Counted from the first letter of the stretch, positions 31,440-43,699 are shown. The stretch is DNA of 64,000 bases from Liopterus haemorrhoidalis (GCA_963971575.1 OZ020617.1:39280606-39344605); one strand, 5' to 3'. Program-made: numbers and translations. The notes: a model not told the origin generated them from the letters alone.

Positions 31440-32535
31440 TAAGGATGCCAACTTTTCTAAATCGAAATGGGGGACGGGACGAGGTTTTTCTAAGCGTTCA
31501 TGAATAAATATAAATAAGGCCAGGAAACACTTTTTTATATTACCGTTTATTTAAAATATAGTTTCGTAGGTAAAGTTCTTTTTTTTTGGGCCCAAAAAAC
31601 GGTTTATACATTTTTTCCATTATTTTATGATTTCTTTCACTAGTAGGGCCAGCAATGAAAACCTTGCCTAGGGCCTTGTTTTTCCTTAGTCACTGGCAGG
31701 ATGGAAAACCTCACAAGAGTAGGGAACACCTTAATATCCTTTTGTTTTGATGCATCGAAAAAAACACAAACAAATGGAACATCATTGAGTTCTCGTGTAA
31801 GAGCATTGAAATATTATGGACTAATTTCGTTTTTTACGATTGCCTCACATTAAGATTTTCCGCACGAGAATTTTTATAGAAGACTTTTTGAATAAGTTTT
31901 GATGTGCATTCCATCGAGTTGAAACTCTGTTTGTGACAAACTGTGTGAAAGTCCCACAGTACGTCCGCTTTCGCAAGTTCGGCCACTACATCGCCATATT
32001 TTTAACGAAAAAATTCGGTAACTGGATGAGAAGTTGCTGCAGTTAATGCTTTTTTGTGTTTTTGTGATGACAAATGCCGATTAATATCGTATTTACCTCC
32101 ATTAGCTACAGAAAAGGTTCCATGGCATTTATTGCGGCAAAGATTAAACGCAGTGACTTTCTGAAGAAATGGAAACTTGAATATGTTCTCTGTTAATTTA
32201 CAAGCTTATTTATCTTTTTTAGCCGGTGGAAGTATTATTATAATACAGCGCACTATTAATATTATAAATTATTAATTTAGTTATGTTACGTACACTTCCA
32301 AACGACTTTACGACTGATTAAATGTAAACAAATAATATTTATTGCTTGCACCATTTAATATGTAGCCAAAACTAATCACTAAACACACAGATAATTCTGC
32401 ATAATAATTGATATCGTAAATATTTTTTGCAAATGAATGAAATGAGGGACTAGTGGGACGAATTTGATGAATGTGGGACAATGTGGGACGCTTTTGATAA
32501 GGCGGAACAGTAAAGGCAAATGCGGGATTGTCCCC
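31440..32535 (-). pseudogene. hAT-like transposase relic with N-terminal zinc finger
   Basis: Minus strand, about 32180-31690: CNLCRNKCHGTFSVANGGKY followed by DINRHLSSQKHKKAL is a C2H2/BED-like finger (C-x2-C-x20-H-x5-H); then FHTVCHKQSFNSMECTSKLI and, in another frame, LNDVPFVCVFFDASKQKDIK then VFPTLVRF, matching 'fsistDaSn.k..K.fP..vryf' with the first catalytic aspartate in zinc-finger hAT-like transposases. Several stops and shifts. The span is bounded by G-rich sequence 'atgggggacgggacg' (31467) and 'gtgggacgcttt'/'gggattgtccccc' (about 32485-32536). Confidence 0.55.
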
Positions 32536-32599
32536 CTTAATTCGGGCCTTAAAAATCTTACATCTTCCTCGTAAAGAAATTATGGAGACACAGATTTAT

Positions 32600-33560
32600 G
32601 TCATCATTTCACAGACAATAATCAGTTAGTCACTGAACGTTGAGCAGTACATATTTGTGTATTGCACTATTAATCGGTTCAAGAATAGTCAAGGTATTGA
32701 AGATCGGCAAAGAAGTGGTCGCCCACGAACTGTACTAACTCCGCATTGAACAGTGCCATGAGAAACAAAATTTGGAAAAATCCACTCCGTAAACAAAAAA
32801 TCACGCCCAGCGGGATGGGAATTTCGACACGGAGTATGTCCCGCTTTATCAAATCAGACCTAAAGATGGGAGCTTACTGAAGAAGCAGTGAACACTTGCT
32901 TACTCAATCTCTAAGGGTCATCAGGAAGACCAGAGCTAAACAACTGATTCACTGGTACGCAGACAATATGCATCGCAAAATTATTTTTTCCGATGAAAAA
33001 ATTTTCAACATCGAACGTATGAAAAAATGATCTGGTGTATGCACATAGGTCTCGAAAGGCGGATCAAGTCTTTCACAGAGTTCAGAGAGATAATTATCCA
33101 GCATCTATGATGGTTTGGTGGGGTGTCTCGTATGAAGGTTACTGAGTTACATTTTTGTGCTCAGGGTGTGAAGACAAGTGCGAAATCATACCAAGAGGAC
33201 ATTTTAGACAAGATCGTCAAGCCTCCTAATGAAACCATTTATAATTCTGGTCATTAGATTTTCCAGCAAGATTCTGCTCCAGCTCACAATGCAAAGTCCA
33301 CACAGCAATGGCTGAAAACTCACACAACGGAGTTCATTAGAGCTGAAGATGGGCCTTCTTAAAGCCCAGATTTAAATCCGCTGGACTAAAAATTGTGACC
33401 AGTGCTGGAGGAAGTCGCCTGTAGCAGATGATATCTGAATTTGGAGAGTCTCCAGCAATTGGTGAAGAAAGCAGTGGGTAATTTTCCAATGGATGGTGTG
33501 TGTACTACCACTGTGTGAAGGCGAAGGGAGGACATTTTGAATGAGACATTTGTTTTTATT
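32600..33560 (+). pseudogene. Tc1/mariner (maT-like) transposase relic
   Basis: Pieces in order: 'IEDRQRSGRPRT' type HTH linker (32700-32735), KQKITPSGMGISTRSMSRFI (about 32790-32850), RKIIFSDEKIFNIE (first D; 32965-33010), MVWWGVS (33110), IFQQDSAPAHNAKSTQQWLK (second D; 33255-33320), a degraded SPDLNPLD (33365-33385) and VKKAVGNFPMDGV. This is the maT-type signature set ('FqQDsAPAHka..tq.Wl', 'SPDLNPLDy.LW'). At least six in-frame stops are present. Termini are not recognisable. Confidence 0.85.
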
Positions 33561-33756
33561 TAATATGATACATGTGTTAGTGCAACAATATAAAAATCAT
33601 AGGCCTCTCCATTTTCTTTCATTTTATGCTACTTTGGAACTACTGTGTTTAATTGTCTTAATGTTTTTTTAAGTGGCTTTAAATATAATGAGTAAGTGGT
33701 CTTACTTTATTTCTGACCCGGTCTGAATTCTTGTACTTTTAGTCAATCTGTCATCA

Positions 33757-34100
33757 TCAAGCACATTGTCATCATCATCATTCTTCAGTCTACCGAATTC
33801 ACTGCTGCATATAGGTATCCTTTAAAAAAAATCTAGTTTTCTCTGTTATGAGCTTACTACAGCTAATTCGTAGATATTCGCTTTAGGTCATCAGTCTAGG
33901 GAGTGGGCAGTCTTCCTCATTTTATCTGCCCATGGTCTTCACTCGAGAATTCTTCTGGATCATTTGTCCTATGTTGTTTTAGGTAGACTGCTTGCCCACT
34001 TTCATTTCATGATAACATTTACACAAATGTCGTATAGTTTCTTCTATTAACGAATTTTAACTATTTCATTTCCGAGAGTGCTTGCTTTATTTCTGCTAAC
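33757..34100 (-). pseudogene. LINE 3' end with (GAT)n tail
   Basis: Minus strand: NDPEEFSSEDHGQ, GRLPTP, TDDLKRISTN and an AHNREN-like end (33990-33850), matching the 'GRPptRWtDDikri...W...aqnR..W..l.eayvqqW' end of insect LINEs, then 'tagactgaagaat' and (GAT)n at 33757-33783. Same family as 40139-40390 on the plus strand. Confidence 0.7.
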
Positions 34101-35060
34101 TTTATCTCTGGGATGTCTTCAGAACCTTGATTAAGAACTTTTTTCAAGCTTGTTGTGTCAAGCGAACTGTGAATGTCAAAATTGGAAAATAAATTTGAAA
34201 CAAACTTGTGTAAAACTCTATCCAATTTTATAAAATTTTGGCTCGATCGTTTGGCTCCTTTCTGCTTTCGTTACAACAATTATCTCTTTCCTTAGCTCTT
34301 TGGTTTACTCTCTTTTAAGCAGATTTTTGCGTTAATGTGATCGATTCTGATAGGTGAAGATGGCACAGCTTCGCTGATAAGATCAGTTTTTTGAACAATA
34401 TCGTCAGAAAATCGTAATTGAATAAATTGTTCGCTATGACCAGAATTATTTTTTAAAAACACTCTCTAAGGCTGTATTATATAACTATCGCGAAGAACTA
34501 TTGCGGTGAATGTTACACGAATGTACAAGCTGCTAACTATAAATATATAATGAAATAACGATGACTGAAATATTAAAACGCAAGTGATGTTTCAGAATAT
34601 GAAGTTTTAATGAGAACTGACAGTTTACAACTAACCTACACTAACTAAGAAGTTGATATCGATTGCGGGTCGTTTGATGAATAATATTGAATGAAACTAC
34701 CAAATGTTTGCTGTTAGAGTGATTGACGAAGACGGTGTTGCTAACTAATTAAAAGTAGCGACTGTTCAAAAATAACATATTTTGCCAAGTACCTTTAAAT
34801 TCTTTTCCGAGTAGAAAAACATTAAATTAAAAGAACCGTGAACGTGATTCAAACAAATTGAAAAGGTATAGCTCGTGATTGGGGTTTAGTCAATTTAATA
34901 TAACAATAAATAAAAAATTAATTTGTAGACAAAATACTAATGCACATAGAAAGATCGACAAGCGCTCAACAATTGCCACAACTATTGAAGACGCCGGCAA
35001 CACTAGCAAACACCTCTCCAATTTATGTACTCATTGTCGAACTTAAAAATATAAATGCAG
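34101..35060. other. Spacer without recognised features
   Basis: About 1 kb with no ORF above threshold, no termini and no arrays. Confidence 0.4.
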
Positions 35061-35950
35061 TTTGCAGCAAGTGAACAGCGCTTTTATCAGAACATGCGAC
35101 CTAAAGTACTAGGGTGGTAATATCATTCTACCTATACACATTATGATACAACTAATTCAGCTGATTATTGTAATTTCACGGTACTGTTCCGAAAATAAAA
35201 CATTTAGTCCATTCCCCTGCGCGGCCCAGAATCCTTTGAAATACGAGTCTAAAGACTCGACCAAATATCTCCTGAATCATTCATCAATATGGAAGTCAGA
35301 CGATGCACAGACAGAGTGGACGTTTGGTCTACAGAGTGATTATTTAATGGCGAGACGGCGTCACTGGAAGTTTTAATAATTTGCCGTTCCATACACATCG
35401 TAGCAGGCGATTATGCGCGCATGCGCATAATCTTTTTTTCTTCATAATCATAGTTATTATAGTCATAGTATTCACCAGTATTTCTGCTATAAGGCACGTA
35501 AAATTCGGTGACGTCGTCTCGCCATTAAATAATCACTCTGTATGTTAGAAGCTACCGCAAAGAAAGTTCAAGTATTTGACATGTGGATCTTCTCGTGCAG
35601 CTTACAGAATCTCCTGATTCGTCCAATTCGGAAACAATGAAGTCACCCGAAAAATGATAATAAGAGACCATGAAGGCCATAAAAAAAAGAAAGATTGAAT
35701 ATCTTAAAGGTCTAAAGAATGCAAATACCGTATCTTACAGAATATTGTACAAAGAAAGGATGAAAGTAGGAACCTGCATCAATGGGTGCAGGTTCTGTGT
35801 TGCATCCACAGAATTATTTTGGATAGCAAAGGACGAAACGAATTACTATTTCCAACGTTTAGAACGGAGAGGAAGAAATGTTCGTCTTCTTTTTCTTTAT
35901 GCTATCCAGCTTCAGTTGGCAATCTCTACAGAGAAAGCCATGGTCTTCTG
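35061..35950 (+). pseudogene. LINE ORF2 C-terminal relic, split by a MITE
   Basis: After the MITE the plus strand reads MLEATAKKVQVFDMWIF (35542-35595), then IMKAIKKRKIEYLKGLKNAN (about 35668-35720) and ASTELFWIAKDETNY (35800-35850), following the RTE/Jockey-like order 'kt..r.kieaFemW..rr.l.I...d...n.evl', 'i..rk..ylGHi.R...y.lLql', 'sstelFr.A.dr'. The part before the MITE is less certain. Frame changes and small deletions occur. ORFs 35670-35954 and 35786-36013 both overlie it. Confidence 0.55.
35332..35540. mobile_element. MITE with TA duplication (209 bp)
   Basis: CAGAGTGATTATTTAATGGC at the left and GCCATTAAATAATCACTCTG at the right are exact inverse copies, extended by 'gagacg(g/a)cgtcac'. 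TA flanks both ends (35330-35331, 35541-35542). The centre holds a palindrome 'gattatgcgc..gcgcataatc'. Typical of Tc1/mariner-type MITEs. Confidence 0.95.
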
Positions 35951-36739
35951 TTAGATGGAGTAATAGACATACGTTTCAAAATTCAGTCTATTCCTGGTTA
36001 TTCCCTAGTTTAAAAGCCATATTAGCTCCTCTTTGATCGTTAACTTTCCCGTTTAGTACCAGGTGTAGTACTCGATATTGCTTCCTTCTTGGTGTGCAAA
36101 ATATTTAGGCTGTTGCATAATTTGCTTAATTTTTTTGATAATATTTAAATTGATACATTTTTGAGAAATTTATTTAATCAACAACATATAGACCATTATT
36201 ATTTTCTTTCCTCCATTTAATGACTAGTTTATCATTCCAATGGCAAAAAAAATTCTATTTGATGAAAGAACTCTGACAGTACAGTATTCGAATTAATTTC
36301 ATTGAATTTTATTTCCCATTTAATTTTTTTTTTTTTTTTGAATATATAGTATAAGTGGAAGTCGATGGTGCAATATCTGGTAAACGGGGTGGATGGAGAC
36401 GAATTTCGTTGCCTAGCTAATCAAGTTTCTGCCTGATCTTAAGGTGCACTACGTGGTTAGACTAAAGAAAACACTTGTGATTTGTGTGTGATTTGCTAAA
36501 TGTCGTAGTTTTTTCTCGATTCATCTAGTTCGCAATCGTGACAACTGTCCACAATAGATATTAACTGTATTGCTTTGACCAGGCGGCAGAAGTTCACAAT
36601 GTCCTTTTTTATTCCACTAACTAGCCCGTTAAGAACAGGGAGTCTATATCTGAGTAAGAACTGAACAATATGAGTCTATATTTACACTCTAGAGCAAAAG
36701 GCTTTAATAGAAACATCTGGGACTGCTATTCGAAATGGT
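35951..36739. other. Spacer without recognised features
   Basis: AT-rich with a short poly-T run near 36323. No coding signal or termini noted. Confidence 0.35.
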
Positions 36740-37520
36740 TTTAATTTGGTTCCAGTATTTACCAAATTATTTTAGTTCCTGGAGGACTGTCGTTCGACAT
36801 GTATTAGAAGTACGACCTTTGCGTCGATGTCATCCTGATGACATCAGGTTCGGTCTCTCCGCAAAATGTGGCCAGTTGATCTCAGTTTATAATTCTGGTT
36901 CCCTCCATGGATTCGCGTTGACAGTTCAACTCCAGAGATCTTTATTTAAGACTTCGTCTTGTCATTTGATTCGCATTATCCCGTAAAGAAATTTGTTGGT
37001 AAAGACTTGTACTTTTTGTGTGGTGTCTTTCAGTATTAAGAGGTTTTCCAAGTTTCATAGCCGAAAAAAAGGACATACTTTACATTTGTGTTGAACATAC
37101 CATATGCGTCTTAACATGCTAAAGACTCTTTGCGTTTTTCTGATACGGCTTAAACTGTCGCTTTCGTTACCATCGTTCTAGTTAATTATGCTATCTAGGT
37201 CTTAGATTTTGTCTATCTCTTCAAGTTCTTCTCCGTTTATATAAACATGTAATTATTCCTAGTTCCGATGCGAATGTACTGTTTTTGTGAATATTGATGT
37301 TTAGGCCAACCATTTGGGCGTATTCTGCAATGCTATCAAAATTAGCTTGTATGCCAGCTCTTCTATAGACACAAATATCATTTGCGTAATCTAGATCTTC
37401 GAGGTGATTGTGAAGGTCCAATCGAATTCCTCTTTTTCCTGACAGTGCACTGTGTAGAAACCAATCGAGTGTTAAGCTGAAGAGTAACAGAAAACTTAAT
37501 ATAACAGAAATAACTCTCAA
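36740..37520 (-). pseudogene. RTE-like LINE reverse transcriptase, C-terminal half
   Basis: Minus strand from 37490: LDWFLHSALSGKRGIRLDL, HNHLEDLDYANDICVYRR (the catalytic YADD changed to YAND), IQANFDSIAEYAQMVGLNIN and IHKNSTFASE. It continues in shifted frames with INGEELEEIDK, SRIRKTQRVFSMLRRIW, KDTTQKVQVFTNKFLYGIMR and a degraded GHILRR and TVLQELK end at about 36760. Length and order match the palm, thumb and C-terminus of RTE-like insect LINEs. The catalytic D to N change and frameshifts make it inactive. Confidence 0.8.
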
Positions 37521-38386
37521 GTAACCTATGATTCATCCCTCTGAAATAGATTTGTAATCAGTTAGAAATAAGTACCAATAGTAGGAACAAACCACCACCG
37601 CAATTACTCGAACGCGCGGCGAATGGACTCTCGGCGAATTTGCTTGCGCGAAACGACTGCGATGAATAGGTCACGGCAAGTTATTGCGTCCCGTACAGAA
37701 ATTACATAACAAACTAACTGCTTTTATTATTTTATTATTTATTTTATAAAAATGCCTTAACAAAAGAAACATTTTTATCAAAGTAAATTAATTATCTACT
37801 ATAAAATAACGTAAACAAAATTACTCTTTTTCCATGGAGGAAAAAATAAAGTAGGTAAATTCCTGGTGAAATACGAACCATTTCTTAAGCTGTGTAAATA
37901 TGAAGGACAAAAGTGTGTTTACAGAAGATAATTTAATTTGCCAAGTCCATGTTTTAAGGAAATTACAATTAGAAACTTCTCTTATTTCGGGTTATTAATA
38001 ATTTATCTCTGTAAATGCTAAGACACGTCCAAAAAAGTTTCTTTTTCAAGATGAATTTTGTTTAACTTTACTTTTAAAAAACTGGTTTAAATTTTTATTT
38101 ACATCATCCAATTATATATTTTTATTCTCAAAGAACTGCTCTGAGATTTTTAAATTAAAAATTATTCTCGAAAAGAAAATATAAATAAATAATTAATACC
38201 ATTAATAAATACAGAATTCCAGTAGTAGTGTTTGTAATACAGTTATTCTCAATTAAGGATTTATTAAAACACCTCTTTTCATTATCCTTGTCTTAATAAT
38301 ATAGGTAATAACAAATTCCCAACGCCTAGATAAAGCAAAAGGACATAGAAGGTAAGATTTTCGTTTCTAATTGTCCGGGGTATATA
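37521..38386. other. AT-rich stretch, nothing recognised
   Basis: No ORF over threshold, no termini and no arrays; a small GC-rich spot at 37590-37690 has no recognised feature. Confidence 0.4.
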
Positions 38387-38985
38387 CAGGCTGCCCGTTT
38401 TTTTCAGCATACCCTTTGGGATCTCATGAACCCTAAGAGATACGAAGTCGGTTAAATTATGGTAAAGCTACCGCATTAGTTTGCCATTTTAAAGATGCAT
38501 TTTTCCAGAAAAGTCCTCAGGTCACTAGATACGTGCAAAAAATTATTTCGATTTACTTTTTAGCTTATAACTTTTTTGTTTCAATTCAAACAAGTTTCTA
38601 ATAATTCTAAGAATTCACAGTCGTCCTTTTCATTTTTCATAACTTCACAACTTTCAATTTTCATATAGGACTCGAAGTTGTCTTGAAATGCATTAAATCG
38701 AGATATTTTTTTTCTTTCCAAGGATATAAAATACACCTAAATTATAAATGAAAATTTACTGAGAAATTAGAAAATTATTGGTTTTAAAACAAAATGTATG
38801 TATAGCATTTTAATAAATACTCGAATATTTCACCTTCAACCTCCAAACAGAACTCTATTATTTTCATTATTAAAGAGGCCAACTAATGCGTCAACTTTGC
38901 CCCAATTTAACCAACTTCGTATTTCTTCGATTCAAGAGTCACTTATCCAATAGTTAGGCTCGAAAAACGAAAAACGGGCACCTTG
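38387..38985. mobile_element. MITE with ~110-bp imperfect TIRs and TA duplication (599 bp)
   Basis: Left CAGGCTGCCCGTTTTT and right AAAACGGGCACCTTG are inverse; further in, 'acgaagtcggttaaatt' and 'gcattagtttgcc' on the left mirror 'ggccaactaatgcg' and 'aatttaaccaacttcgta' on the right. TA lies on both sides (38385-38386, 38986-38987). Non-coding. Confidence 0.85.
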
Positions 38986-39004
38986 TATGAGGGGCACAGA
39001 AGTA

Positions 39005-39250
39005 AATATCAATCGCAGGTATGGATACTTTCTATCTGTAACGGTATCGTTTCCTGGTATCAATACCGATATTGGTGTGGGAAAAAAGTATCGATACTAC
39101 GTTGCATTGATTAATTTGCTTGTAAAAAAAATAGCTCTGAGGTAATTTGTACTGATCAGTATCATATCGTAATATTGGTATCCGAAAAGAGTGTCGAATT
39201 TCGTGGTACGATAATACCTCTTCGAACAAATTTAATTCATTTCACGAAGT
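39005..39250. repeat. GTATCGATAC-rich repeat, left part
   Basis: Several GGTATC / GTATCGATAC-like palindromic words occur ('aacggtatcg', 'ggtatcaatacc', 'agtatcgatac'). The same words recur at 40540-40750. The two blocks flank A5 and a LINE tail, as if they belonged to one older element. The 65-codon ORF (39032-39229 minus) is a by-product. Confidence 0.45.
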
Positions 39251-39474
39251 GATTCGTAGTATGAAATATCCGTTAGTAGAATGATGATATTCATTAAGAT
39301 ACATGTATGCCTTGAAGTTGCAGTCACACACTTATCAGGAGCCATTTTCACTGCTTCTATTATCAATTTTAGTATGCAAAAGGTAGCATTTATGACATAA
39401 ATGTCATATATGACCAGTTTAAAACATTCTTATTGATAAGGTAAATAGGTTTGGGTAAGCTTGAGAAAAAAAAA

Positions 39475-40137
39475 ATCAGCTATAGCCACCACAGGACCGA
39501 CCACCATCATAAAGTACTGATATAAATTACATTCTAGCAGCAGAGTAGAAATAACTTGACCTAATATTTTCTAACAGAGATATTATTTATCATGACCATG
39601 GAAACGTTACATATAAATATGAAAAAATTGAAACTTGGAAAAAATTTCGAAAAATTATACAGAAATTATTCGAAATTTTTCGTTTTATCAAAAAACGTCT
39701 CAAATAAAAGCTATTGCTTTTATAGCTACTTTTGTTTAATAAATTTTTTGGAGATATTTTTCTGTTGTGAAATATTCACAAAAATCTTAAAATCGACACG
39801 AGTAAACTCCCATTTTTAGTCAACCGAATTTTACCAAAAGTTGAACAACTTGTGCCATTGATGGCAGAAGCTTAAATATGAAGTTTCATAAAAATCCTTT
39901 CAGCCAAATTTGCTCTGCACGTGTACACAGACAGATGGACAGACAGACGGACAGACAGACGGACGGACAGACAGACGGACAGACAGACGGACGGACAGAC
40001 AGATCGAAGGACATCATGCTTAAAATAGTCTAAATGTTATGTAGGGACCTCAATTCGTGGAGATCCATCGAAATCTCGAAACGTCAAAATTGGTATGATT
40101 ACAATACCTCCCTTATATATGTTGGCCGTCGGTAAAA
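39475..40137 (-). mobile_element. HINE-like family A, copy A5
   Basis: Starts after an A-run with ATCAGCTATAGCCACCACAGG (decayed hairpin), ACCGACCACCATCA, and ends 'ttggccgtcggtaaaaa'. It contains a (GACA/GACG)n array (39928-40002). It keeps an interior segment ('catgaccatggaaacgttac') also in A2. Minus strand. Confidence 0.8.
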
Positions 40138-40138
40138 A

Positions 40139-40390
40139 ATAAAGTGTGACACCAGGACACCTTGCCAGAATAAAAGACGGACGCTGGAATAAACGTATAC
40201 TCCAATGGAAACCTTGACCTGATAGAGAAAGTCGACGACGAACTCCTACTCGCTGGACTAACGACATTAAACGCATCGCTTCAAATTGGATGCACGAAAT
40301 CCAAGACCGAACAAAATGGGAAATACTAAGGGAGGCCTATATCCAGCAGTGGATCGAAACGGCTGATTGATGATGATGATGATGATGATT
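40139..40390 (+). pseudogene. LINE 3' end with (GAT)n tail
   Basis: Plus strand: RRTPTRWTNDIKRIASNWMH, EIQDRTKWEILREAYIQQWI then ETAD and stop, followed by (TGA)n/(GAT)n at 40368-40390. This is the extreme C-terminus of an insect LINE ORF2 and its microsatellite tail. It abuts the A5 end, so one inserted beside or into the other. Confidence 0.85.
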
Positions 40391-41173
40391 ATGTAGCGTT
40401 GTGAATTGCAGTAAATTACCAAAATAATAATTTACCAATTTGGAATTGGTGCTTAATTGTTCAAATTCGTCCAGGACCCGTAGGAGTAGATATTAAACCT
40501 TTCAGTTAAAAACAAAACTATTACAACATTAGATACTCAATACGCTGATTCATCGCTAGGATTGTTGATTCACATACTTTATAACTATTACCGATAATAA
40601 TTATTACATATCAGTAAAAAAAGTATCGATACCCGTAAAAAGTATCAATACCAGTAATATATCACGACAAAAAGTATATAGTACTCAAATACTATTATCG
40701 CAAGAAAAGTGTGGACACTTTACTAGCATTGATCGTTTCATCCCTAATGAGGGGGTCAATACCGAATTTATGTAAGTCACACTTTCCAAAAGAAAGCTGA
40801 CTACATTTGGTAGCACATACCAATCAATGCAAAGGTGAGGAAAACTACATCTCTTCTCTTATTAAATTTATAAGATTTTCAAATACCTGCAATTTAATAC
40901 AACGGATCTTAGATAAACGGCCCCCCATATTTGATCGGTCCTATTATTCTTGTATAAACAGACACTGACTTTAGTTATTAAACAACTTAGTATTTGAGCA
41001 GGTAACACTCAAAATGTGTTTTGTCACACAAAAATCAAAATTGAGGTATTGGTAGCACTGTCTTCCTTTTTGTTAAATCTGTTGTTCATCAACAACAGTA
41101 TGTATGTAATTGTTTCGAAAATTGTGAGTTGCACTGTTAAAAAATGATAAATAAAAAATATTAAAAAAAAAAA
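40391..41173. repeat. Right part of GTATCGATAC repeat and AT-rich spacer
   Basis: 40540-40750 holds 'aagtatcgataccc', 'agtatcaataccag' and ends 'gatcgtttcatccctaa'. The rest is AT-rich and featureless. Confidence 0.4.
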
Positions 41174-41650
41174 AACAGTTGTGGCCACCACAATATATGG
41201 GATTAAATAAGATAATTACTAACACGTGTAAAATTTTGAATTTAAATCAAGAATTTCAGTTGGCGTTTCCACACACCAAGCACTTGTTCACATGGTAAAT
41301 TTAGTAAATATTGCACTGATACAAAAAAAAATAACCACTCAAAAAAACTCAGCAATATAACCACACAAAAAAAAAACAATCATTGTTACTTTCATGTTGT
41401 ACAACAACTTAATTCAAATTAATTATTTCTAACTACATCTGTTACGAAATATTGCAAAAAACTGAAGTATTTTAAAAAATCCCACTTCCGCGTGACCGAA
41501 ATTGTGCTAAAAGCTTAAATATGAAGTTTAATAAAAATCCGTTTAGCCAAAACGATATGTAGAGAACTCAATTTGCTGATATCCATCGAAATCTCGAATG
41601 TCAAAATTGGTATAAACACAATAACTTCCTTATACATGTTGCAGTAAAAT
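41174..41650 (-). mobile_element. HINE-like family A, copy A6 (old)
   Basis: Begins after an A-run with CAGTTGTGGCCACCACA, shows 'gcttaaatatgaagtt' and 'aatccgtttagcc', then 'gatatccatcgaaatctcg', and ends 'ttccttatacatgttg'. The GACA array and ACCGACCGCC repeat are gone. More diverged than A2, A3 and A5. Confidence 0.65.
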
Positions 41651-42452
41651 GTATAAATAAAATAATTCAAACCTACTTTTGTTAATAAACATTCATTCAA
41701 AACGTGATTTGTCTAAATTTAGTAATCAATATTCCGTAATTTTGTTCACTATTTTTTTTTATTCAATATTTGGGACCTTAAAAATTAGTGGTTAGGAAAA
41801 TTACGTTCCCCATTGCAAACAGGATTATAATGAATTTTGAAATTACCTCAAAGTTGCATTTCTGACAAAAAATACATTTTGAATGTTACCTCCTCATTTA
41901 AAGTTGAACATCTTAGCTGACTGGATAATATCGTAAAATGAAAATACTGAAGAGAAGGGATTCAATCTTGCGTCTCTGTGTTCCGTATGCAACCCTATTG
42001 CCGCAAGGCCTTGCCTTACTGACATATTTTTATAGTTCTTAAGAATATTGTTCTAAATCTAAAATCGATAGTAAATTCTTTAAGACAAAAATAATAAACT
42101 ACATTTTATTTTCGAATAAAAATTCAAATATTCCGCAGACGGTCCTGTAATGCGGTGTGTATGAAACAGTTATGTAAAGTATATCTATATAGATAAGAAA
42201 CATGTGGAGACAGAACAATATTGAATGGAAAATTTTGTTGAAAATTTCTTTTTTATATGCACAGGATGTGTTTAATGTCCATACATGATCTCAACAATCT
42301 TATATATTTGGGAGATATTTGGGATATAAATATAATATAAAAATCAAATAGAAAAACAGATACGTCGAAAGAGTACAAAAATAATAAATTAATATATTGG
42401 CATGAATGTGTCAATATCCGGCGTAGGTCTAGGTTTGCTTCATTGGCGATAT
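41651..42452. other. AT-rich stretch with weak tRNA-like piece
   Basis: On the minus strand 42012-41943 reads TTGCGGCAATAGGG (A-box-like) and AGATTGAATCCC (B-box-like), about 50 bases apart. No SINE body or tail is visible, so this is a weak call. Nothing else is recognised. Confidence 0.3.
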
Positions 42453-42960
42453 TGTGACACAGATTTATTTGATTAAAAACTGTTCGTCAGCGTCTTGATA
42501 AGCAGAAAATATTTACGAAATGCATGCACTACAATTCTTAATTGGGTAAGGTTTCGTAAATCAATTCTTTAATGTACTAGGCTACCAGGGTAGTATATAT
42601 AGAGGACATCGGTAGGATACCAGTCAAAGAATACCGGCATTGAACCTTGAGTAATGTTGAATAAGCCGGTGAGGGAAGATTACGATTGGACGAGTCCTAA
42701 TTCCGCTTACTTTCCAGGTAGCAAGTAAGCAGTAGCCATATGAAGTGAAGAAGATTTTCCAGGGCTTCTCGACTCCCTGAAAGTATTCTCTGACATGGAA
42801 ACAGCTCCGAGCGATGCCGGTCAGCATCCATGACCTATAGTTTGCCATCCCCTAATGGAGTATAAGACAGAGACGTAAATGCCACATTATCGGCGTGACG
42901 TCAATTCAACTTGCCGTATTATTCTTGTATGCATATCTTTGTAAATTACTATTTACGAAT
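42453..42960 (+). mobile_element. LTR-like sequence related to the solo LTR at 24360
   Basis: 'tttgattaaaaactgttcgt' then 'cagcgtct' (42470-42500) matches the minus strand of the 24360 LTR ('tttgattaaaaaactattg', 'cagcgtct'), and both begin next to ATAT. A TATATATAG box at 42594 has suitable spacing to a downstream start. The 3' boundary is not clear (42.9-43.19 kb). ORF 42624-42848 minus lies inside and is not a gene. Confidence 0.45.
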
Positions 42961-43561
42961 AATCCTATGTAATTGTTAGGTCTGAACTATCGATGAGCTA
43001 CAATTTAAGTAAGACTGGAATTCTATAAGAAGTCGGGTATGTTGTAGGCCAGTGGATACTTGACGTCGATTTACCGTGAAACAAGCTAAAGAGAGAAACG
43101 TTAGTTTGAGGGTGTCCAAACAACTTGACCAAGATAAATCTTAATTGCTAAGCTCTATTGAACGCTCATTAATGTTGAGTGACAGGAAAAAAATATATAT
43201 ATCGGGTGGAACTGTCGAAGTGTTACAAGCCTACAACTCGGAAAGTACGAGATAGACATGATTATTATCACTATTATTATTTGTGTTTTTCGTTACTAGG
43301 GGTTTATCATACTATAGTAAAATAATGTAGGTGCAAGAAACCTTTAGACGAACTGTGGATGAGAGATGTGGAAGGCACATTTGATTTTAAATTATTGACA
43401 CGGTAACATCGTCTCGTTAATTACCTAATTTTTACATATTTTTATTTCTACGTACTGTTTCCATGTGTTTTATAATTTTTAACTTGTAACCTCGTTTTTT
43501 ACCTAAGATTGGTACATGACCTTCCACATCTCTCTTCACAGTTCATGATAACTGAATATCA

Positions 43562-43602
43562 CAGGCTGAAGATGCATTTACTGAAATAAATGCGAAACGT
43601 TC
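43562..43602 (+). other. Hammerhead-like hairpin HH3
   Basis: CTGAAGA (43566-43572), one T, a 7-bp stem GCATTTA/TAAATGC with a 6-base loop, then GAAAC. Same layout as HH1, HH2 and HH4. No Penelope coding part is visible nearby. Confidence 0.4.
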
Positions 43603-43658
43603 CATGAATTAATTATTTATTTCATCTACACGACGATTTAAAAAAGAAACACTATCAT

Positions 43659-43699
43659 TATATATATATATATGTATATATAGAGAACCTGCGTTTTAT

